64,000 nt of DNA from contig NC_053039.3 in assembly GCF_002575655.3 (NCBI RefSeq), positions 373,093,633-373,157,632 of the forward strand. The letters run 5' to 3'. This DNA comes from Aegilops tauschii subsp. strangulata (lineage: Eukaryota; Streptophyta; Magnoliopsida; Poales; Poaceae). A program made the position numbers and the translations under genes. Under the pieces are notes generated by a model, which saw only the letters and a list, made by a program, of their open reading frames with translations, was not told the DNA's origin and made no database searches. This document shows, one piece after another, positions 10,549 through 23,681 of the stretch (the stretch's first letter is position 1; each line of letters opens with the position of its first letter).

Positions 10549-12138
10549 TGATACGTCTCCAACGTATCTATAATTTTTGATTGTTCCATGCTATTATATT
10601 ATATGTTTGGGATGTTTAATGGGCTTTAATATGCTCTTTTATATTATTTTTGGGAATAACCTATTAACCGGAGGCCCAGTGCCAATTTCTATTTTTTTTG
10701 CCTATTTCAGTGTTTTGCAGAAAAGGAATATCAAACGGAATCCGAACGGAATGAAACCTTCGCAATGATCTTTCTTGGACCGAAAGCAAACCAGAAGACT
10801 TGGAGATGAAGTCGGAGATGCAACGAGGCGGCCACGAGGCAGGAGGGCGCGCCCAGGGGGGTAGGCGCGCCCCCCACTCTCGTGGGCCCCTCGTAGATCC
10901 ACCGACGTTCTTTTTTCGCCTATATATACTCTTATACCCTAAAAACATCAGGGGGAGCCACGAAACCAATTTTCCACAGCCGCAACCTTCTGTACCCGTG
11001 AGATCCTATCTTGGGGCCTTTTCCGGCGATCTGCCGGAGGGGGAATCGATCACGGAGGGCTTCTACATCAACACCATAGCCTCTCCAATGAAGCGTGAGT
11101 AGTTTGCCACAGACCTTCGGGTCCATAGTTATTAGCTAGATGGCTTCTTCTCTTTCTTTGATCCTCAATACAAAGTTCTCCTCGATGTTCTTGGAGATCT
11201 ATTCGATGTAATACTCTTTCGCGGTTTGTTTGCCGAGATCCGATGAATTGTAGATTTATGAACTTGATTATCTATGAATATTATTTGGTTCTTCTCTGAA
11301 TTATTATATGCATGATTTGATATCTTTGCAAGTCTCTTGGAATTATAGGTTTAGTTTGGCCTACTAGATTGATCTTTCTTGCAATGGGAGAAGTGCTTAG
11401 CTTTGGGTTCAATCTTGCGGTGTCCTTTCCGAATGATAGTAGGGGCAGCAAGGCACGTATTGTATTGTTGCCATCGAGGATAAAAAGATGGGGTTTATAT
11501 CATATTTCTTGAGTTTATCCCTCTACATCATGTCATCTTGCTTAATGTGTTACTCTGTTCTTATGAACTTAATACTCTAGATGCATGCTGGATAGCGGTC
11601 GATGTGTGGAGTAATAGTAGTAGATGCAGAATCGTTTCGGTCTACTTGACACGGACGTGATGCCTATATGCATGATCATTGCCTTAGATAACTTCATAAC
11701 TATGCGATCTTCTATCAATTGCTCGGCAGTAATTTGTTCACCCATCGTAATACATGCTATCTTGAGAGAAGCCACTAGTGAAACCTATGGCCCCCGGGTC
11801 TCTTTCTTATTATATTGCATCTCTTTTATTTACATCGCATCTCGTTTACTATTTTGCAATCTTTACTTTCCAATCTATACAACAAAAATACCAAAAATAT
11901 TTACTTGACTATCTTTATTAGATCTCACTTTTGCGAGTGGCCGTGAAGGGATTGACAACCCCTTTATCGCGTTGGGTGCAAGGTTCTTGATTGTTTGTGC
12001 AGGTACTAGGTGACTTGTGCATTGTCTCCTACTGGATTGATACCTTGGTTCTCAAAAGCTGAGGGATATACTTATGCTACTTTGCAGCATCGCCCTTTCC
12101 TCTTTAAGGGAAAACCAACGCATGCTCAAGAGGTAGCA
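10549..12138 (+). repeat. 3' LTR of the Athila-like element (1590 bp)
   Basis: It begins TGATACGTCTCCAACG and ends AAGAGGTAGCA. A TATATATA box at 10921-10928 is followed by the GC-richer leader. Bases 11081-12138 match the 5' LTR fragment at 5769-6826. Confidence 0.93.
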
Positions 12139-12179
12139 CTCCGCCCCCTGGCCTCGCCTCCCCATCGCTCGCCCTGCCG

Positions 12180-12440
12180 CGCGCCCGCTCTCGAGCTTCT
12201 AGCCACGCTTCAGGCCGCGCCCGACCGCGCCTGGCCACGCCTACTCTCAAGCGTCCGACCGTGCTCCAGGCTGCTCCTAGCCGCGCCCACTCTCGAGCTT
12301 CTGGCAACGCTCCGGGGGGCACCTGGCCACGTCTGGCCACACCTGCTCTCAAGCACCCAGCCGTGTTCCTTGGTGCTCCTGGCCGCGCCCGCTCTCAAGG
12401 TTCTGGCCGCGGTCCAGGCTGCGCCCGACCATGCCCAGCC
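12180..12440 (+). repeat. 102-bp GC-rich tandem repeat, about 2.6 copies
   Basis: The phrase CGCGCCC[G/A]CTCTC[G/A]AG recurs at 12180, 12282 and 12384, exactly 102 bases apart. Each unit also contains a diverged half-unit about 50 bases in (CTACTCTCAAGC, CTGCTCTCAAGC). Because 102 is a multiple of three, spurious long open frames arise on both strands. It lies between the Athila-like LTR and the LARD-like element. I do not recognise the source. Confidence 0.85.
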
Positions 12441-13804
12441 ACTCTAGCCCCACTCCTGCTCGAGTTGCACGGGCGCTTGCTTCGCTGGCGGAACCAGCCG
12501 CAGAGGCAACAAATGGGTCTGCCACTGTGACGCCCGGATAATTAAGCTACAGTAACTTTCTACTAATGATGCCACGTCACCTCGATTACTGTTGCTAATC
12601 TCCCGTTAGTTCGAAATTGATTCAAATTCAAATTCGAAATCAAGCAAACAATAAAAGTTTTCAAATATTAAAACTAAAACGTTCGGGGTGAGCCAAATAA
12701 TCCATACTAAATATTGGTGTAGAAACCGCACTCCTCCGCCGCCGTGCTCGTCGCCGTCAGCACCGTCACCGACGAGCTCGTCCGAGCATGTAGCCGTGCT
12801 CGGCGCACGCATAGGAGCTCAACGCCACCGCTAGCTCGCCCTGCCATGCCCCGCATCACCGTTTGCGCTCACGCCCAACTCCAGCCGTCCGCCGATGTGC
12901 TCGCCGCCGTCACTTCCGGCCACCTCCAGCCACGCCACCACCGCCACTGGATGCGGCTCACCGCACTCGTTCAATCGCCACCTCCCGCGCTCAAAATGAG
13001 CCACCGTAGCTGAAACCCGACCACCTCCCGACGCGCGCCGCCGCAAAACATGGTCACCGGAGTTACCCCGGCGACGGCGCTAACCTGGCGCTACGTGGCG
13101 GCCTACTGGGTCACTGACCCGTGGGCCCAGGGCCCCTAGTTGACTGGGTTGACCAGTCAACCCTGCTGACTGGACGCCATGTGCCACCGACATGTGAGAC
13201 CCCCCTCAGTTAACTAAGACTAATCCGAATTAAAATTTAAACTATAATTAATATTGCCACTGACAGTGGGGGCCACCTGCTAATTAGACTATGTTAGGTT
13301 TAAATTAAACTCTAGTTAAGCCTCTCTCTATGTCATGCGGGACCCACTGGTCAGGGTTGACCTGGACCATCTGAGGTTTGACCGCTGACGCCTGGATGAT
13401 GTCATGCTGACATCACCGGTCACTGTTTTGGATAATTTGAATTTAGATAATTAAATTAATTCCAAAGTATTAATAAAACTTTAAAAATTAATATAAAATA
13501 ATCTGTAACTCGGATGAAAATACTTTATACATGAAAGTTGCTCAGAACGACAAGACGAATCCGAATACGTAGCCCGTTCATCCGCCACACATCCCTAGCA
13601 TAGCGAACACGCAACTTTCCCCCTCCGGTTCATCTGTCCGAAAACGCGAAACTTCGAGGATACTTTCCCGGATGTTTCCACCCTTCGCCTGTATCACTTA
13701 CTACCGCGTTTGGGCACCCCTAGCAACGCTCATTGCCATGTCATGCATCGTCATGCGTATGTTTGCATTATATTTATTGTTTCTTCCCTCTCTTCTCTCG
13801 CTAG

Positions 13805-13879
13805 ACACCGAGACCGACGCCGCTGCTACCCAGTACGACTACGGTGTTGACGACCCCTCCTTCTCGGCTGAGCTTCCAG
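13805..13879 (+). other. Exon-like segment inside the 5' LTR
   Basis: A pyrimidine-rich tract ending CGCTAG precedes it and CAG|GCAAGT follows, a good match to a GC-AG intron donor. The frame reads T-E-T-D-A-A-A-T-Q-Y-D-Y-G-V-D-D and ends in phase 1. The copy in the 3' LTR is at 21885-21959. Confidence 0.45.
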
Positions 13880-15223
13880 GCAAGTGCCCCCCCTTGACCA
13901 CCAGATATCGCCTATTCTTCTCTATACTGCTTGCATTAGAGTAGTGTAGCATGTTACTACTTTCGGTTAATCCTATTCTGCTGCATAGCCTGTCATTGTT
14001 GCTATAATTGTTGATACCTTTACCTGCTATCCTAATGCTTAGAATAGGATGCTAGTGTTCCATCAGTGGCCCTACACTCTTGTCCGTCTGCCGTGCTATA
14101 CTATCGGGCCGTGATCACTAGGGAGGTGATCATGGGTATATACTATATACTTTATAAACATGACACATGTGGTGACTAAAGTTGGGTCAGCTCGTTGAGT
14201 ACCCGCAAGTGATTCTGATGAGGGGGCTCAAAGGACAGGTGGCTCCATCCCGGTAGGGGTGGGCCTAGGTACCTGAAGGCCCCCGACTATTACTTTGTGG
14301 CGGAGCGACAGGGCAGGTTGAGACCACCTAGGAGAGAGGTGGGCCTGGCCCTGGTCGGCGTCCGCGGATACTTAAAAATAATACGCTTAACGAGTTCTTG
14401 GTATTTGATCTGAGTCTGGCCATTTGATCTATATGCACTAACCAACTACGTGGGAAAGTTATGGGCACTCGACGTCGTGGTATCAGCCGAAGCCTTCGTG
14501 ACGTCAGCGACTGAGCGACGCGCGCCGGATTGGAACATAAGCCTACTCTTGTATTAAGGGGGCTAGTTCTGCTTCCGGCCGCGTACGCAACGTGCAGGTG
14601 TGCAATGAGTGATGGGCCCAGACCCCTGCGCCATAGGATTTAGACCGGCGTGCTAACCTCTCTGTTGTGCCTAGGTAGGGCTGCGACGTGTTGATCTTCC
14701 GTGGCCGGGCATGACCCAGAAAAGTGTGTCCGGCCAAATGGGATCGAGCGTGTTGGGTTATGTGGTGCACCCCTGCAGGGAAGTTTATCTATTTGAATAG
14801 TCCCGTCCCTCGGTAAAAGGACGACCTGGAGTTGTAACTTGACCTTATGACAACTAGAACCGGATACTTAATAAAACACACCCTTCCAAGTGCCAGATAT
14901 AACCCGGTGATCGCTCTCTAACAGGGCGACGAGGAGGGGATCGCCGGGTAGGATTATGCTATACGATGCTACTTGGTGAACTTACCATCTACTCTCTTCT
15001 ACATGCTGAAAGATGGAGGTGGCCAGAAGCGTAGTCTTCGACAGGATTAGCTATCCCCCTCTTATTCTGGCATTCTGCAGTTCAGTCCACCGATATGGCC
15101 CTTTACACATATACCCATGCATATGTAGTGTAGCTCCTTGCTTGCGAGTACTTTGGATGAGTACTCACGGTTGCCTTTCTCCCTCTTTTCCCCCTTTCCC
15201 TTCTACCTAGTTGTCGCAACCAG

Positions 15224-15324
15224 ATGCTGGAGCCCAGGAGCCAGACGCAACCGTCGACGACGACTCCTACTACACCGGAGGTGCCTACTACTACGTGCAG
15301 CCCGCTGACGACGACCAGGAGTAG
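15224..15324 (+). other. Acidic/tyrosine-rich terminal exon-like segment in the 5' LTR
   Basis: It follows CAACCAG (acceptor AG at 15222-15223) and, entered in phase 1, reads an Asp/Tyr-rich tail ending P-A-D-D-D-Q-E and TAG (15322-15324). The copy in the 3' LTR (from 23283) keeps the frame but has lost the stop (TAG to TAC). Confidence 0.45.
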
Positions 15325-15625
15325 TTAGGAGGATCCCAGGCAGGAGGCCTGCGCCTCTTTCGATCTGTATCCCAGTTTGTGCTAGCCTTCTTAAGGCAAA
15401 CTTGTTTAACTTATGTCTGTACTCAGATATTGTTGCTTCCGCTGAGTCGTCTATGATTGAGCACTTGTATTCGAGCCCTCGAGGCCCCTGGCTTGTATTA
15501 TGATGCTTGTATGACTTATTTTTGTTTTAGAGTTGTGTTGTGATATCTTCCCGTTAGTCCCTGATCTTGATCGTACACGTTTGCGTGCATGATTAGTGTA
15601 CGATTGAATCGGGGGCGTCACAAGT

Positions 15626-15637
15626 TGGTATCAGAGC
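15626..15637 (+). other. Primer-binding site, tRNA-iMet type
   Basis: TGGTATCAGAGC, three bases after the LTR end, is the canonical plant PBS complementary to initiator tRNA-Met. Confidence 0.9.
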
Positions 15638-18600
15638 CGACTGCCTGTAGGAACCCCCCTTTCCAACTCCTTGTCCGAAGTTGAGTCTAGTCCTTGAAAA
15701 ACAACTTTTACTAACATGGCTGTGTGGCTTACGGGCCCACGTCGCCATTGGGTGGTAGTAGGATATTTTATTCCTCGTCTATACTCTGGGACTCTGATCT
15801 CTCTTCTATTCGGGTTAAAATAGTTTTATTAACTCTAACATTAGGATCTCGTGATCACATCCACTTGGATTTCCCCTTATTACAGATGATTGCTAACTGC
15901 ACCAGAAGATTCCGAAGATAATCTCCGATGTTCTCTCGAGACACTTGTGCCCACTGCCTTTGCAAATTCCCTGTCAGTGTATATCATTATGGATAACTAC
16001 ATACACTTGCCCTTTCAATCCCATTGATCTTGTTATTACAAGATACGCCGAAAATTCTTTGTTGTTCCGAGAATACTTTGTGCCTACTGCCTTGCAGTTC
16101 TAAGCCACCCGAATACCCCTACGGATAATTCCTCGCACTTATCGAATATCCGCCCATCCCCAGTTGTTTATGTGTTTCACTAAGGTCTTTGAAATAATGT
16201 TCGATCTTCCGAAAATCCTTAGCAGCTTATTGCTCTTGAAATTCTTGCTTGCTTGCATTATGGTTAATCCCATAAGTATACTAATCTTATTGGCAGCCTT
16301 TGTCACTATCATTTTGAGTCCATTGATTCGATATGTTGCGAATGCTCGCAATCCTCAATCAGGTCCTAGAATTCATCCTTCCGGCTCAGACATCATTTTA
16401 AACATGAACTGGTTCTCGACCAATCGGATTGCCATCGATTGTACCCCTAAGCCTACACAACTTATCCATCCTTAATCACAGCGTTTGCTTCTGATCCTTT
16501 GATCGGAAATCATAATTCTTTTGCATCTGAGCTTTTAATTAGTCAGTTGTTTCTATAGTCTGATCTCCTTGCATTGTATCTTCCTCTGGTTGAGTACCGA
16601 TGCTCACATCAGATCCCTTGAGGAACACCGGATCCTTTGTTGGATTTTATCCAATAGCGTCCTTCATATTCAATCACTTTGGAAGTTCTTTCTCCATTGG
16701 TAAATCCTATCGTCTGATTGACCAACCATGCTCTACTTTCGAGCTTGTGTTATTTACTCCTGAAGTTTGTGGTATATGTTCTTAAGAGACCCTGATGGGT
16801 TGAACCTATGCCTTTTCTAATCTGTATAAACCCGGAAACTACCACGGGTCATACTCTACTGTTGTTATGTCAGATAAAATTTCAACACAACTTCGTTGAA
16901 GGCGAGAAGTGAATGAAAGGTTATGCATTAGAGAAGTGGGAGTCGACCTTGAACTTTGTGTTCATGCCCATGGACACGATATAGATCCTATCATGGAAGC
17001 TTCTTGTAATAATAACTATTTCCTTAATAAGTTTCATCTGGTATCTGTGAATTGATCCTTTGGAACCGTGGATCTGACCATGATTGTTCTCCTTTGATTC
17101 TATTTCTCGGACAAGTTAAAGTACTTGTCTTCTGCAGATCAGTACGCCTGCCCAACCTCTATTTTGTTCTACCTTCGAGTACTACCCCCTGGTATCTCGA
17201 GGATATCAACCCATTGCACTTCATCTTATGAATTTCTGATGAAGTAGTACCTTTCCCCGTCATAATCACTCCACGGGTTTTGGGTTGTCGTCAATCGAGA
17301 ACGTCGATTAGTGAATCGAATCTGCACTACAATTAAGTACATTCTAGTACTATGTTGTTGAGGAGTTTAATACTCCATCAAGTCATTCCTAGCTTGATTG
17401 GCTATATCCTTATCGTGCTAAATTTTAATTGTGCTACCTGGTCCTTCTTCCCAGAGCACAATTTTCGATGATGAGCTAAGCTTACGTCAATCTTCCTCAT
17501 CATATCATTTTGCCTTGAACTGCAAGCTTGATTTCGAGTTTGTGTCGTACCCATGGTTCCAATATACTTCGCTTCGTCATTCCTTTAACTTGATGTCATC
17601 GCCGATCGTTTATATCTTCATGAAACCTCGCAACAAATGTGTCGTGAACATCATCAACATTCTGAGCTCTTCCAAGATATCTATCGAATTCTTGATGAGA
17701 AATACCACCCTTTGCTCTCGATGATTTGTGTTATCATCGACCACTTTATTGCCTTTCGTTCAACACAAACTTGTTCGTGCTTTGTGTTATACCTTGAGAT
17801 CCTTGCTATCCAGCAATTGTTCTTCTTTACCTTGGAGTATTACCATCTTTTATGTCAAGAATGTTGTGAGAATTTCACCACCTCTTATGAATTCTTGGTA
17901 CAAGTGATACTTCCTGCCATCTCCGTTCATTCCTTGGTCCTTGTGTTGATTCCAACCAGGGTACCAACAAGTGAATGGTGCTGTTTGGATTCTGCCCTTC
18001 TAGCAACTCTATTGCTTTGATGTTAATGGTCGACCGTTCATTCATGGACTATTGATTATTGAATCACCATTCTGACATTGGTCGTGCAACCCAACCCATA
18101 TTTCGGGCGCACCTTTCAACCAATGTTTAATTGTGTATGGTTTCCTCGAGCATATTTCATTATATCATTTGATCTGACAAATGTTATCTCCTTATCCACA
18201 TAATTGTGGAGATCCATTTTTTTGGATACCTTATTGAATTGTCGCTGAGTCAATCAGCCACCTCCTCACCTCTCCTTGGTTTAATGATGAACTCTTATTT
18301 TGGAACTCGCTTCCATAGTTCATTTCCCGAGAACCTTAAAATGTTGTCTCATCAAATTGTGTCGCACCTTTTCCTCCCAGACATCCTGAGTCTGAGGTAT
18401 ACTAACACCGACCAGATCTGAATCTCGGTCAGATATGATGGTTCGAACACTTTCCAAGAGTCACAACATTGGTCTTTATATGACCCGGTAAGGTGATGTC
18501 ATGCCTAGCACACCTGGCCGGAGGACCTATTGTTATAGTTTCCATCTTAGCAAGGTTAACCAATCTTCCATGAGGAAATTCTGAGTCTTATTCTATAAGT

Positions 18601-19793
18601 TGTTCCTCATGAATCCTTTGTATATTCAAGTCCGACCTTTGCTTGAAGACCATGTCAATGCTATCTCAAAGCATGTCTGTGGTACTCCGGTTTTCAACAA
18701 GAACATTTGAAGCCCAATGCTAAATGTTTCTTGCTCAGTTATCCAAACACCGCTATATGGGTAGTGTCATGAAGTTTCTCTCCCCTTACCTAAAGGGTTT
18801 TCTACATAATATCGTGTCACAGATATCAGGCTCTGCTTGTCCTTGGGAAGGATATGCCCCTGAAATATGTGTTTAAACACATTTTCCTTTCCATTGTTCT
18901 GTTTAATCTGATAACCATATTTTCCTTTCCATTGGTTGGTTTAACGTTTCTCGTGATCTATATGATCTAAGCAGTAATATTCTCCTGCTTATGTAAACAC
19001 CTCAGTGTACAATTCTGTCAGCAAGACCCTATTACTATTGTCGATGACATTCCGGTAGCCGCCAATGGACGAGAACTTTGCCTATTGGTCCGCCTCGTTC
19101 AACGAGCAGGAGAATGGTTCTCTTCGTCCCTCGCCCTTGGTACGAATGACGCTATCAACATAACTGACCGGTTATTCTCTGACATGCCTTGCTTACATGA
19201 TCGTGCAAGACGTCACCCCTCTTCCTACTATTAACCCACATGGTGGGCCCATAACCCACAGTTCCACAGGATCGAAACCTGACTCTCCTGTACACCCCCT
19301 GTCCGCAAGGTTGTTCCTCGTGCGTGGCCTCGTATGTAATTCACGGACCACCTTCCTAGTGATCTATTTTGGTAACACAAGCAATACTTATTCCCGTTGC
19401 TCTGGACCCCTTTCACACTTTGTTTCAGGCAACGAACGATTGCCTACCTGCTTGAAACTTCCCATGATACCTCCATACTTTACTCTCGATATCTTCTTAA
19501 GTTTCAATTCGAGAGTTACTTTTTGCCACCTTCCCCGATGTTATCGACTAGATAGTCAACCTTGCAGAGGTCCGTTCTTCTGGAATACCCACCCTTTATT
19601 CTTTCGTAAGTACGATGGAGTTCCCGAAGAAAGGATGCAGACTTCATCACGATGATCTGAAGAAGAGAAATGAAGACATCAACATAATGGATCAACCTCT
19701 TCGAGAAGAGCAACCAAGACCGAGAAGAATCGTTAGAATTTCGTAAACCTATTCTTCACCCTTACTCCCCTCTTAAATCTCGGGACGAGATTT
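15638..19793 (+). other. Non-coding interior of the LARD-like element
   Basis: This 4.2-kb stretch contains only short frames with no gag or pol motif on either strand. Base composition is even and moderately AT-rich. It looks like the internal domain of LARD elements, which may be kept for packaging and structure rather than for protein. A purine-rich GTGGAGGAGAAT (19800-19811) precedes the 3' LTR as its PPT. Confidence 0.75.
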
Positions 19794-19811
19794 CTTGTAG
19801 TGGAGGAGAAT
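19794..19811 (+). other. Polypurine tract of the LARD-like element
   Basis: The purine-rich GTGGAGGAGAAT directly abuts the 3' LTR start TGTGACGCC. Confidence 0.65.
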
Positions 19812-22800
19812 TGTGACGCCCTGATAATTAAGCTACTGTAACTTTCTACTAATGATGCCACGTCACCTCGATTACTGTTGCTAATCTCGCGTTAGTTCGA
19901 AACTGATTCAAATTAAAATTCAAAATCAAGCAAACAATAAAAGTTTTCAAATATTAAAACTAAAATGTTCGGGGTGAGCCAATAATCCATACTAAATATT
20001 GGTGTAGAAACCACACTCCTCTAAAGTATTTAAATGCACCATAGTAATTAAAACAGCGGCAAAACTGTTATTTAATAAATACTTTTAAATAATAAATAAT
20101 TACAATACTATTTTATTTAGGTGCCAAAGTTAATGTGGCAGTAGTATATTTATAAATAGAAATTTAGGTACTAGTGTCAATTTTTATAAAACTGAAAATA
20201 AAAAGGAACAAAAATAAAACAGAAAACAAAAGAAAAATAACAATAAAACTAATCTACTGGCCCTGTGGCCCATTAGCCGAAAACACGGCCCACTTACCCC
20301 CTTCCCACTTCTCCTGTTCACCCCCGTTGCGCTGGACGCGCGCACTGCGTCCATGGCCGAAGATGGCCACGGGGCGGCCATCCGGTGCCCCCCGGCTCCT
20401 TTAGGTCGACGGCGACCCCTCCCCGAACCCACCTGACGAACCCTAGCTCACTCTCCCAGCTCCCTCGCGCCACTCTCTCCTTCCCCGCACGACCCCGAAG
20501 CACTGCCTCCATGGCTTCCGTCGATCTCGCGGCCACCGTCGCCCCCACGCCTCGAGATCGCGCCTAGGAGATGCGCCGTCATCCACTACGTCCTCTACGA
20601 GGACTAATTCGAGCTCTGCACCTCTCCATCGCCGGATCCGCATCGTCTTCTACCTTCGTCCACTGAAGCTCCGCCGCGTCGCTTTCCCTCCCCCTGCGCT
20701 CCGAGACCTCAACGAGCCTTCCTTGTGCTCCCCGGTGAGCTCTGCCTTTTTCCCCTCTTCTTTCTCCACGGATCCGTGCTCACAGCCGTAGTAGCCGCCT
20801 CTACTGTAGCTCGCCTCCGCCGCTGTGCTCGTCACCGTCAGCACCGTCACTGACGAGCTCGTGCGAGCATGTAGCCGTGCTCGGCGCACGCATAGGAGCT
20901 CAACGCCACCGCTAGCTCACCCTGCCAAGCCCCGCATCACCGTTTGCGCTCACGCCCAACTCCGGTCGTCCGCCGATGTGCTCGCCGCCGTCACTTCCGG
21001 CCACCTCCAGCCACGCCACCGCCGCCACTGGATGCGGCTCACCGCACTCGTTCAAAGGACACCTCCCGCGCTCGAAACGAGCCACCGTAGCCGAAACCCG
21101 ACCACCTCCCGACGCACGCCGCCGCAAAACGTGCTCACCGGAGTTACTCCGGCGACGGCGCTGACCTGGCGCTACATGGCGGCCTACTGGGTCACTGACC
21201 CGTGGGCCCAGGGCCCCTAGTTGACTGGGTTGACCAGTCAACCCTGCTGACTGGGCGCCATATGCCATCGACATGTGGGACCCCCTCAGTTAACTAAGAC
21301 TAATCCGAATTTAAACTTAAACTATAATTAATATTGCCACTGACAGTGGGGGCCACCTGCTAATTAGACTATGTTAGGTTTAAATTAAACTCTAGTTAAG
21401 CCTCTCTCTATGACATGCGGGACCCACTGGTCAGGGTTGACCTGGACCATCTGAGGTTTGACCGCTGACGCTTGGATGATGTCATGCTGACATCACCGTT
21501 CACTGTTTTGGATAATTCGAATTTAGATAATTAAATTAATTCCAGAGTATTAATAAAACTTTAAAAATTAATATAAAATAATCTGTAACTCGTATGAAAT
21601 TACTTTATACATGAAAGTTGCTCAGATCGACGAGACGAATCCGAATACGTAGCCCGTTCGTCCGCCACACATCCCTAGCATAGCGAACACGCAACTTTCC
21701 CCCTCCGGTTCATCTGTCCGAAAACGCGAAACTTCGGGGATACTTTCCCGGATGTTTTCGCCCTTCGCCGATATCACTTACTACCGCGTTTGGGCACCCC
21801 TAGCAACGCTCATTGTCATGTCATGCATCGTCATGCGTATGTTTGCATTATATTTATTGTTTCTTCCCCCTCTTTTCTCGCTAGACACCGAGACCGACAC
21901 TGCTGCTATCCAGTACGACTACGGTGTTGACGAGCCCTCCTTCTCGGCTGAGCTTCCAGGCAAGCCCCCCCCCTTGACCACCAGATATCGCCTATTCTTC
22001 TCTATACTGCTTGCATTAGAGTAGTGTAGCATGTTACTGCTTTCGATTAATCCTATTCTGCTGCATAGCATGTCATTCTTGCTATAATTGTTGATACCTT
22101 TACCTGCTATCCTAATGCTTAGAATAGGATGCTAGTGTTCCATCAGTGGCCCTACACTCTTGTGCGTCTGCCATGCTATACTATCGGGTTGTGATCACTA
22201 GGGAGGTGATGACGGGTATATACTATATACTTTATAAACATGACACATGTGGTGACTAAAGTCGGGTCAACTCGTTGAGTACCCGCAAGTGATTCTGATG
22301 AGGGGCTGAAAGGACAGGTGGTTCCATCCCGGTAGAGGTGGGCCTGGGTTCCTGACGGCCCCCGACTGTTACTTTGTGGCGGAGCGAAAGGCAGGTTGAG
22401 ACCACCTAGGAGAGAGGTGGACCTGGCCCTGGTCGGCGTCCACGGATACTTAAAAAAAATACGCTTAACGAGTTCTTGGTATTTGATCTGAGTCTGGCCA
22501 TTTGGTCTATATGCACTAACCAACTACGTGGGAAAGTTATGGGCACTCGACGTCGTGGTATCAGCCGAAGCCTTCGTGACGTCAGCGACTGAGCGGCGCG
22601 CGCCGGATTGGAACGTAAGCCTGCTCTTGTATTAAGGGGGCTAGTTCTGCTTCCGGTCGCGTACGCAACGTGCAGATGTGCAATGGGCGATCGGCCCAGA
22701 CCCCTGCGCCATAGGATTTAGACCGGCGTGCTGACCTCTCTGTTGTGCCTAGGTAGGGCTGCGACGTGGCATGACGCAGAAAAGTGTGTCCGGCCAAATG

Positions 22801-23681
22801 CGATCGAGCGTGTTGGGTTATGTGGTGCACCCCTGCAGGGAAGTTTATCTATTCGAATAGCCGTGTCCCTCGGAAAAGGACGACCCGGAGTTGTACCTTG
22901 ACCTTATGACAACTAGAACCGGATACTTAATAAAACACACCCTTCCAAGTGCCAGATATAACCTGGTGATCGCTCTCTAACAGGGCGACGAGGAGGGGAT
23001 CGCCGGGTAGGATTATGCTATACGATGCTACTTGGTGAACTTACCATCTACTCTCTTCTACATGCTGAAACATGGAGGTGGCCAGAAGCGTTGTCTTCGA
23101 TAGGATTAGCTATCCCCCGCTTATTCTGGCATTCTGCAGTTCAGTCCACCGATATGGCCCTTTACACATATACCCATGCATATGTAGTGTAGCTCCTTGC
23201 TTGCGAGTACTTTGGATGAGTACTCACGGTTGCCTTTCTCCCTCTTTTCCCCCTTTCCCTTCTACCTGGTTGTCTCAACCAGATGCCGGAGCCCAGGAGC
23301 CAGACGCCACCCTCAACGACGACTCCTACTACACCGGAGGTGCCTACTACTACGTGCAGCCCGCTGACGATGACCAGGAGTACTTAGGAGGATCCCAGGC
23401 AGGAGGCCTGCGCCTCTTTCGATCTGTATCCCAGTTTGTGCTAGCCTTCTTAAGGCAAACTTGTTTAACTTATGTCTGTACTCAGATATTGTTGCTTCCG
23501 CTGACTCGTCTATGATCAAGCACTTGTATTCGAGCCCTCGAGGCGCCTGGCTTGTATTATGATGCTTGTATGACTTATTTATGTTTTAGAGTTGTGTTGT
23601 GATATCTTCCCATGAGTCCCTGATCTTGATCGTACACGTTTGCGTGCATGATTAGTGTACGATTGAATCGGGGGCGTCACA
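19812..23681 (+). repeat. 3' LTR of the LARD-like element (3870 bp)
   Basis: It has the same termini as the 5' LTR and is longer because it keeps the segment 20022-20817. That segment holds a TATAAATA box (20151-20158) and a GC-rich leader (about 20280-20815). Exon-like segments are at 21885-21959 and from 23283. Confidence 0.93.
20151..20158 (+). promoter_or_regulatory. TATA-like box of the LARD LTR
   Basis: TATAAATA lies upstream of a GC-rich leader in the 3' LTR. The equivalent stretch is deleted from the 5' LTR. Confidence 0.45.

Larger units (their letters stand above)
5769..12138 (+). mobile_element. Athila-like Gypsy retrotransposon (Sabrina-like), 5' LTR split by the preceding element
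   Basis: Two copies of the same LTR flank a 3.7-kb interior. The right LTR is complete (10549-12138) and the left lacks its first 532 bases, displaced beyond the left window edge by the minus-strand Gypsy insertion. The PBS TGGCGCCGTTGCCGGGGA fits a tRNA-Asp primer, as in Athila-type elements. A purine-rich AAGCTTGGGGATGC tract precedes the 3' LTR. There is no gag-pol; the interior holds one 277-codon ORF and non-coding AT-rich DNA. It is therefore non-autonomous or internally deleted. The LTR start TGATACGTCTCCAACG resembles the Sabrina/WHAM group of wheat; the name is from memory. Confidence 0.88.
12526..15622 (+). repeat. 5' LTR of the LARD-like element, internally deleted (3097 bp)
   Basis: Ends are TGTGACGCC and GGCGTCACA. 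Relative to the 3' LTR, the segment equivalent to 20022-20817 is missing, with CCTC microhomology at the break near 12731-12736. The missing part contains the TATA-like box and CpG-rich leader. An exon-like segment (13805-13879) and a terminal exon-like segment (15224-15324) are retained. Confidence 0.93.
12526..23681 (+). mobile_element. Non-autonomous LARD-like Gypsy element (Sukkula-like) with intact TSD
   Basis: Two long direct LTRs (12526-15622, 3097 bp; 19812-23681, 3870 bp) flank a 4.19-kb interior without coding capacity. Each LTR starts TGTGACGCC and ends GGCGTCACA, a perfect 9-bp terminal inverted repeat. A 5-bp target duplication GCCAC is present at 12521-12525 and 23682-23686. The PBS (15626-15637) matches tRNA-iMet. 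Long LTRs with a conserved but non-coding interior fit LARD elements (large retrotransposon derivatives), which must use proteins of other Gypsy elements. The name Sukkula-like is from memory. The 5' LTR carries a deletion of about 796 bp relative to the 3' LTR. Confidence 0.93.

Noticed and set aside
12010..12530. 145-codon ORF and overlapping reverse frames
   Set aside because: The frame starts in LTR sequence and continues through 102-bp tandem repeats; openness follows from a repeat length divisible by three.
20174..21274. Multiple GC-rich frames resembling a small gene
   Set aside because: They are inside the 3' LTR of the LARD-like element and are not kept as frames in the 5' LTR copy, part of which is deleted.
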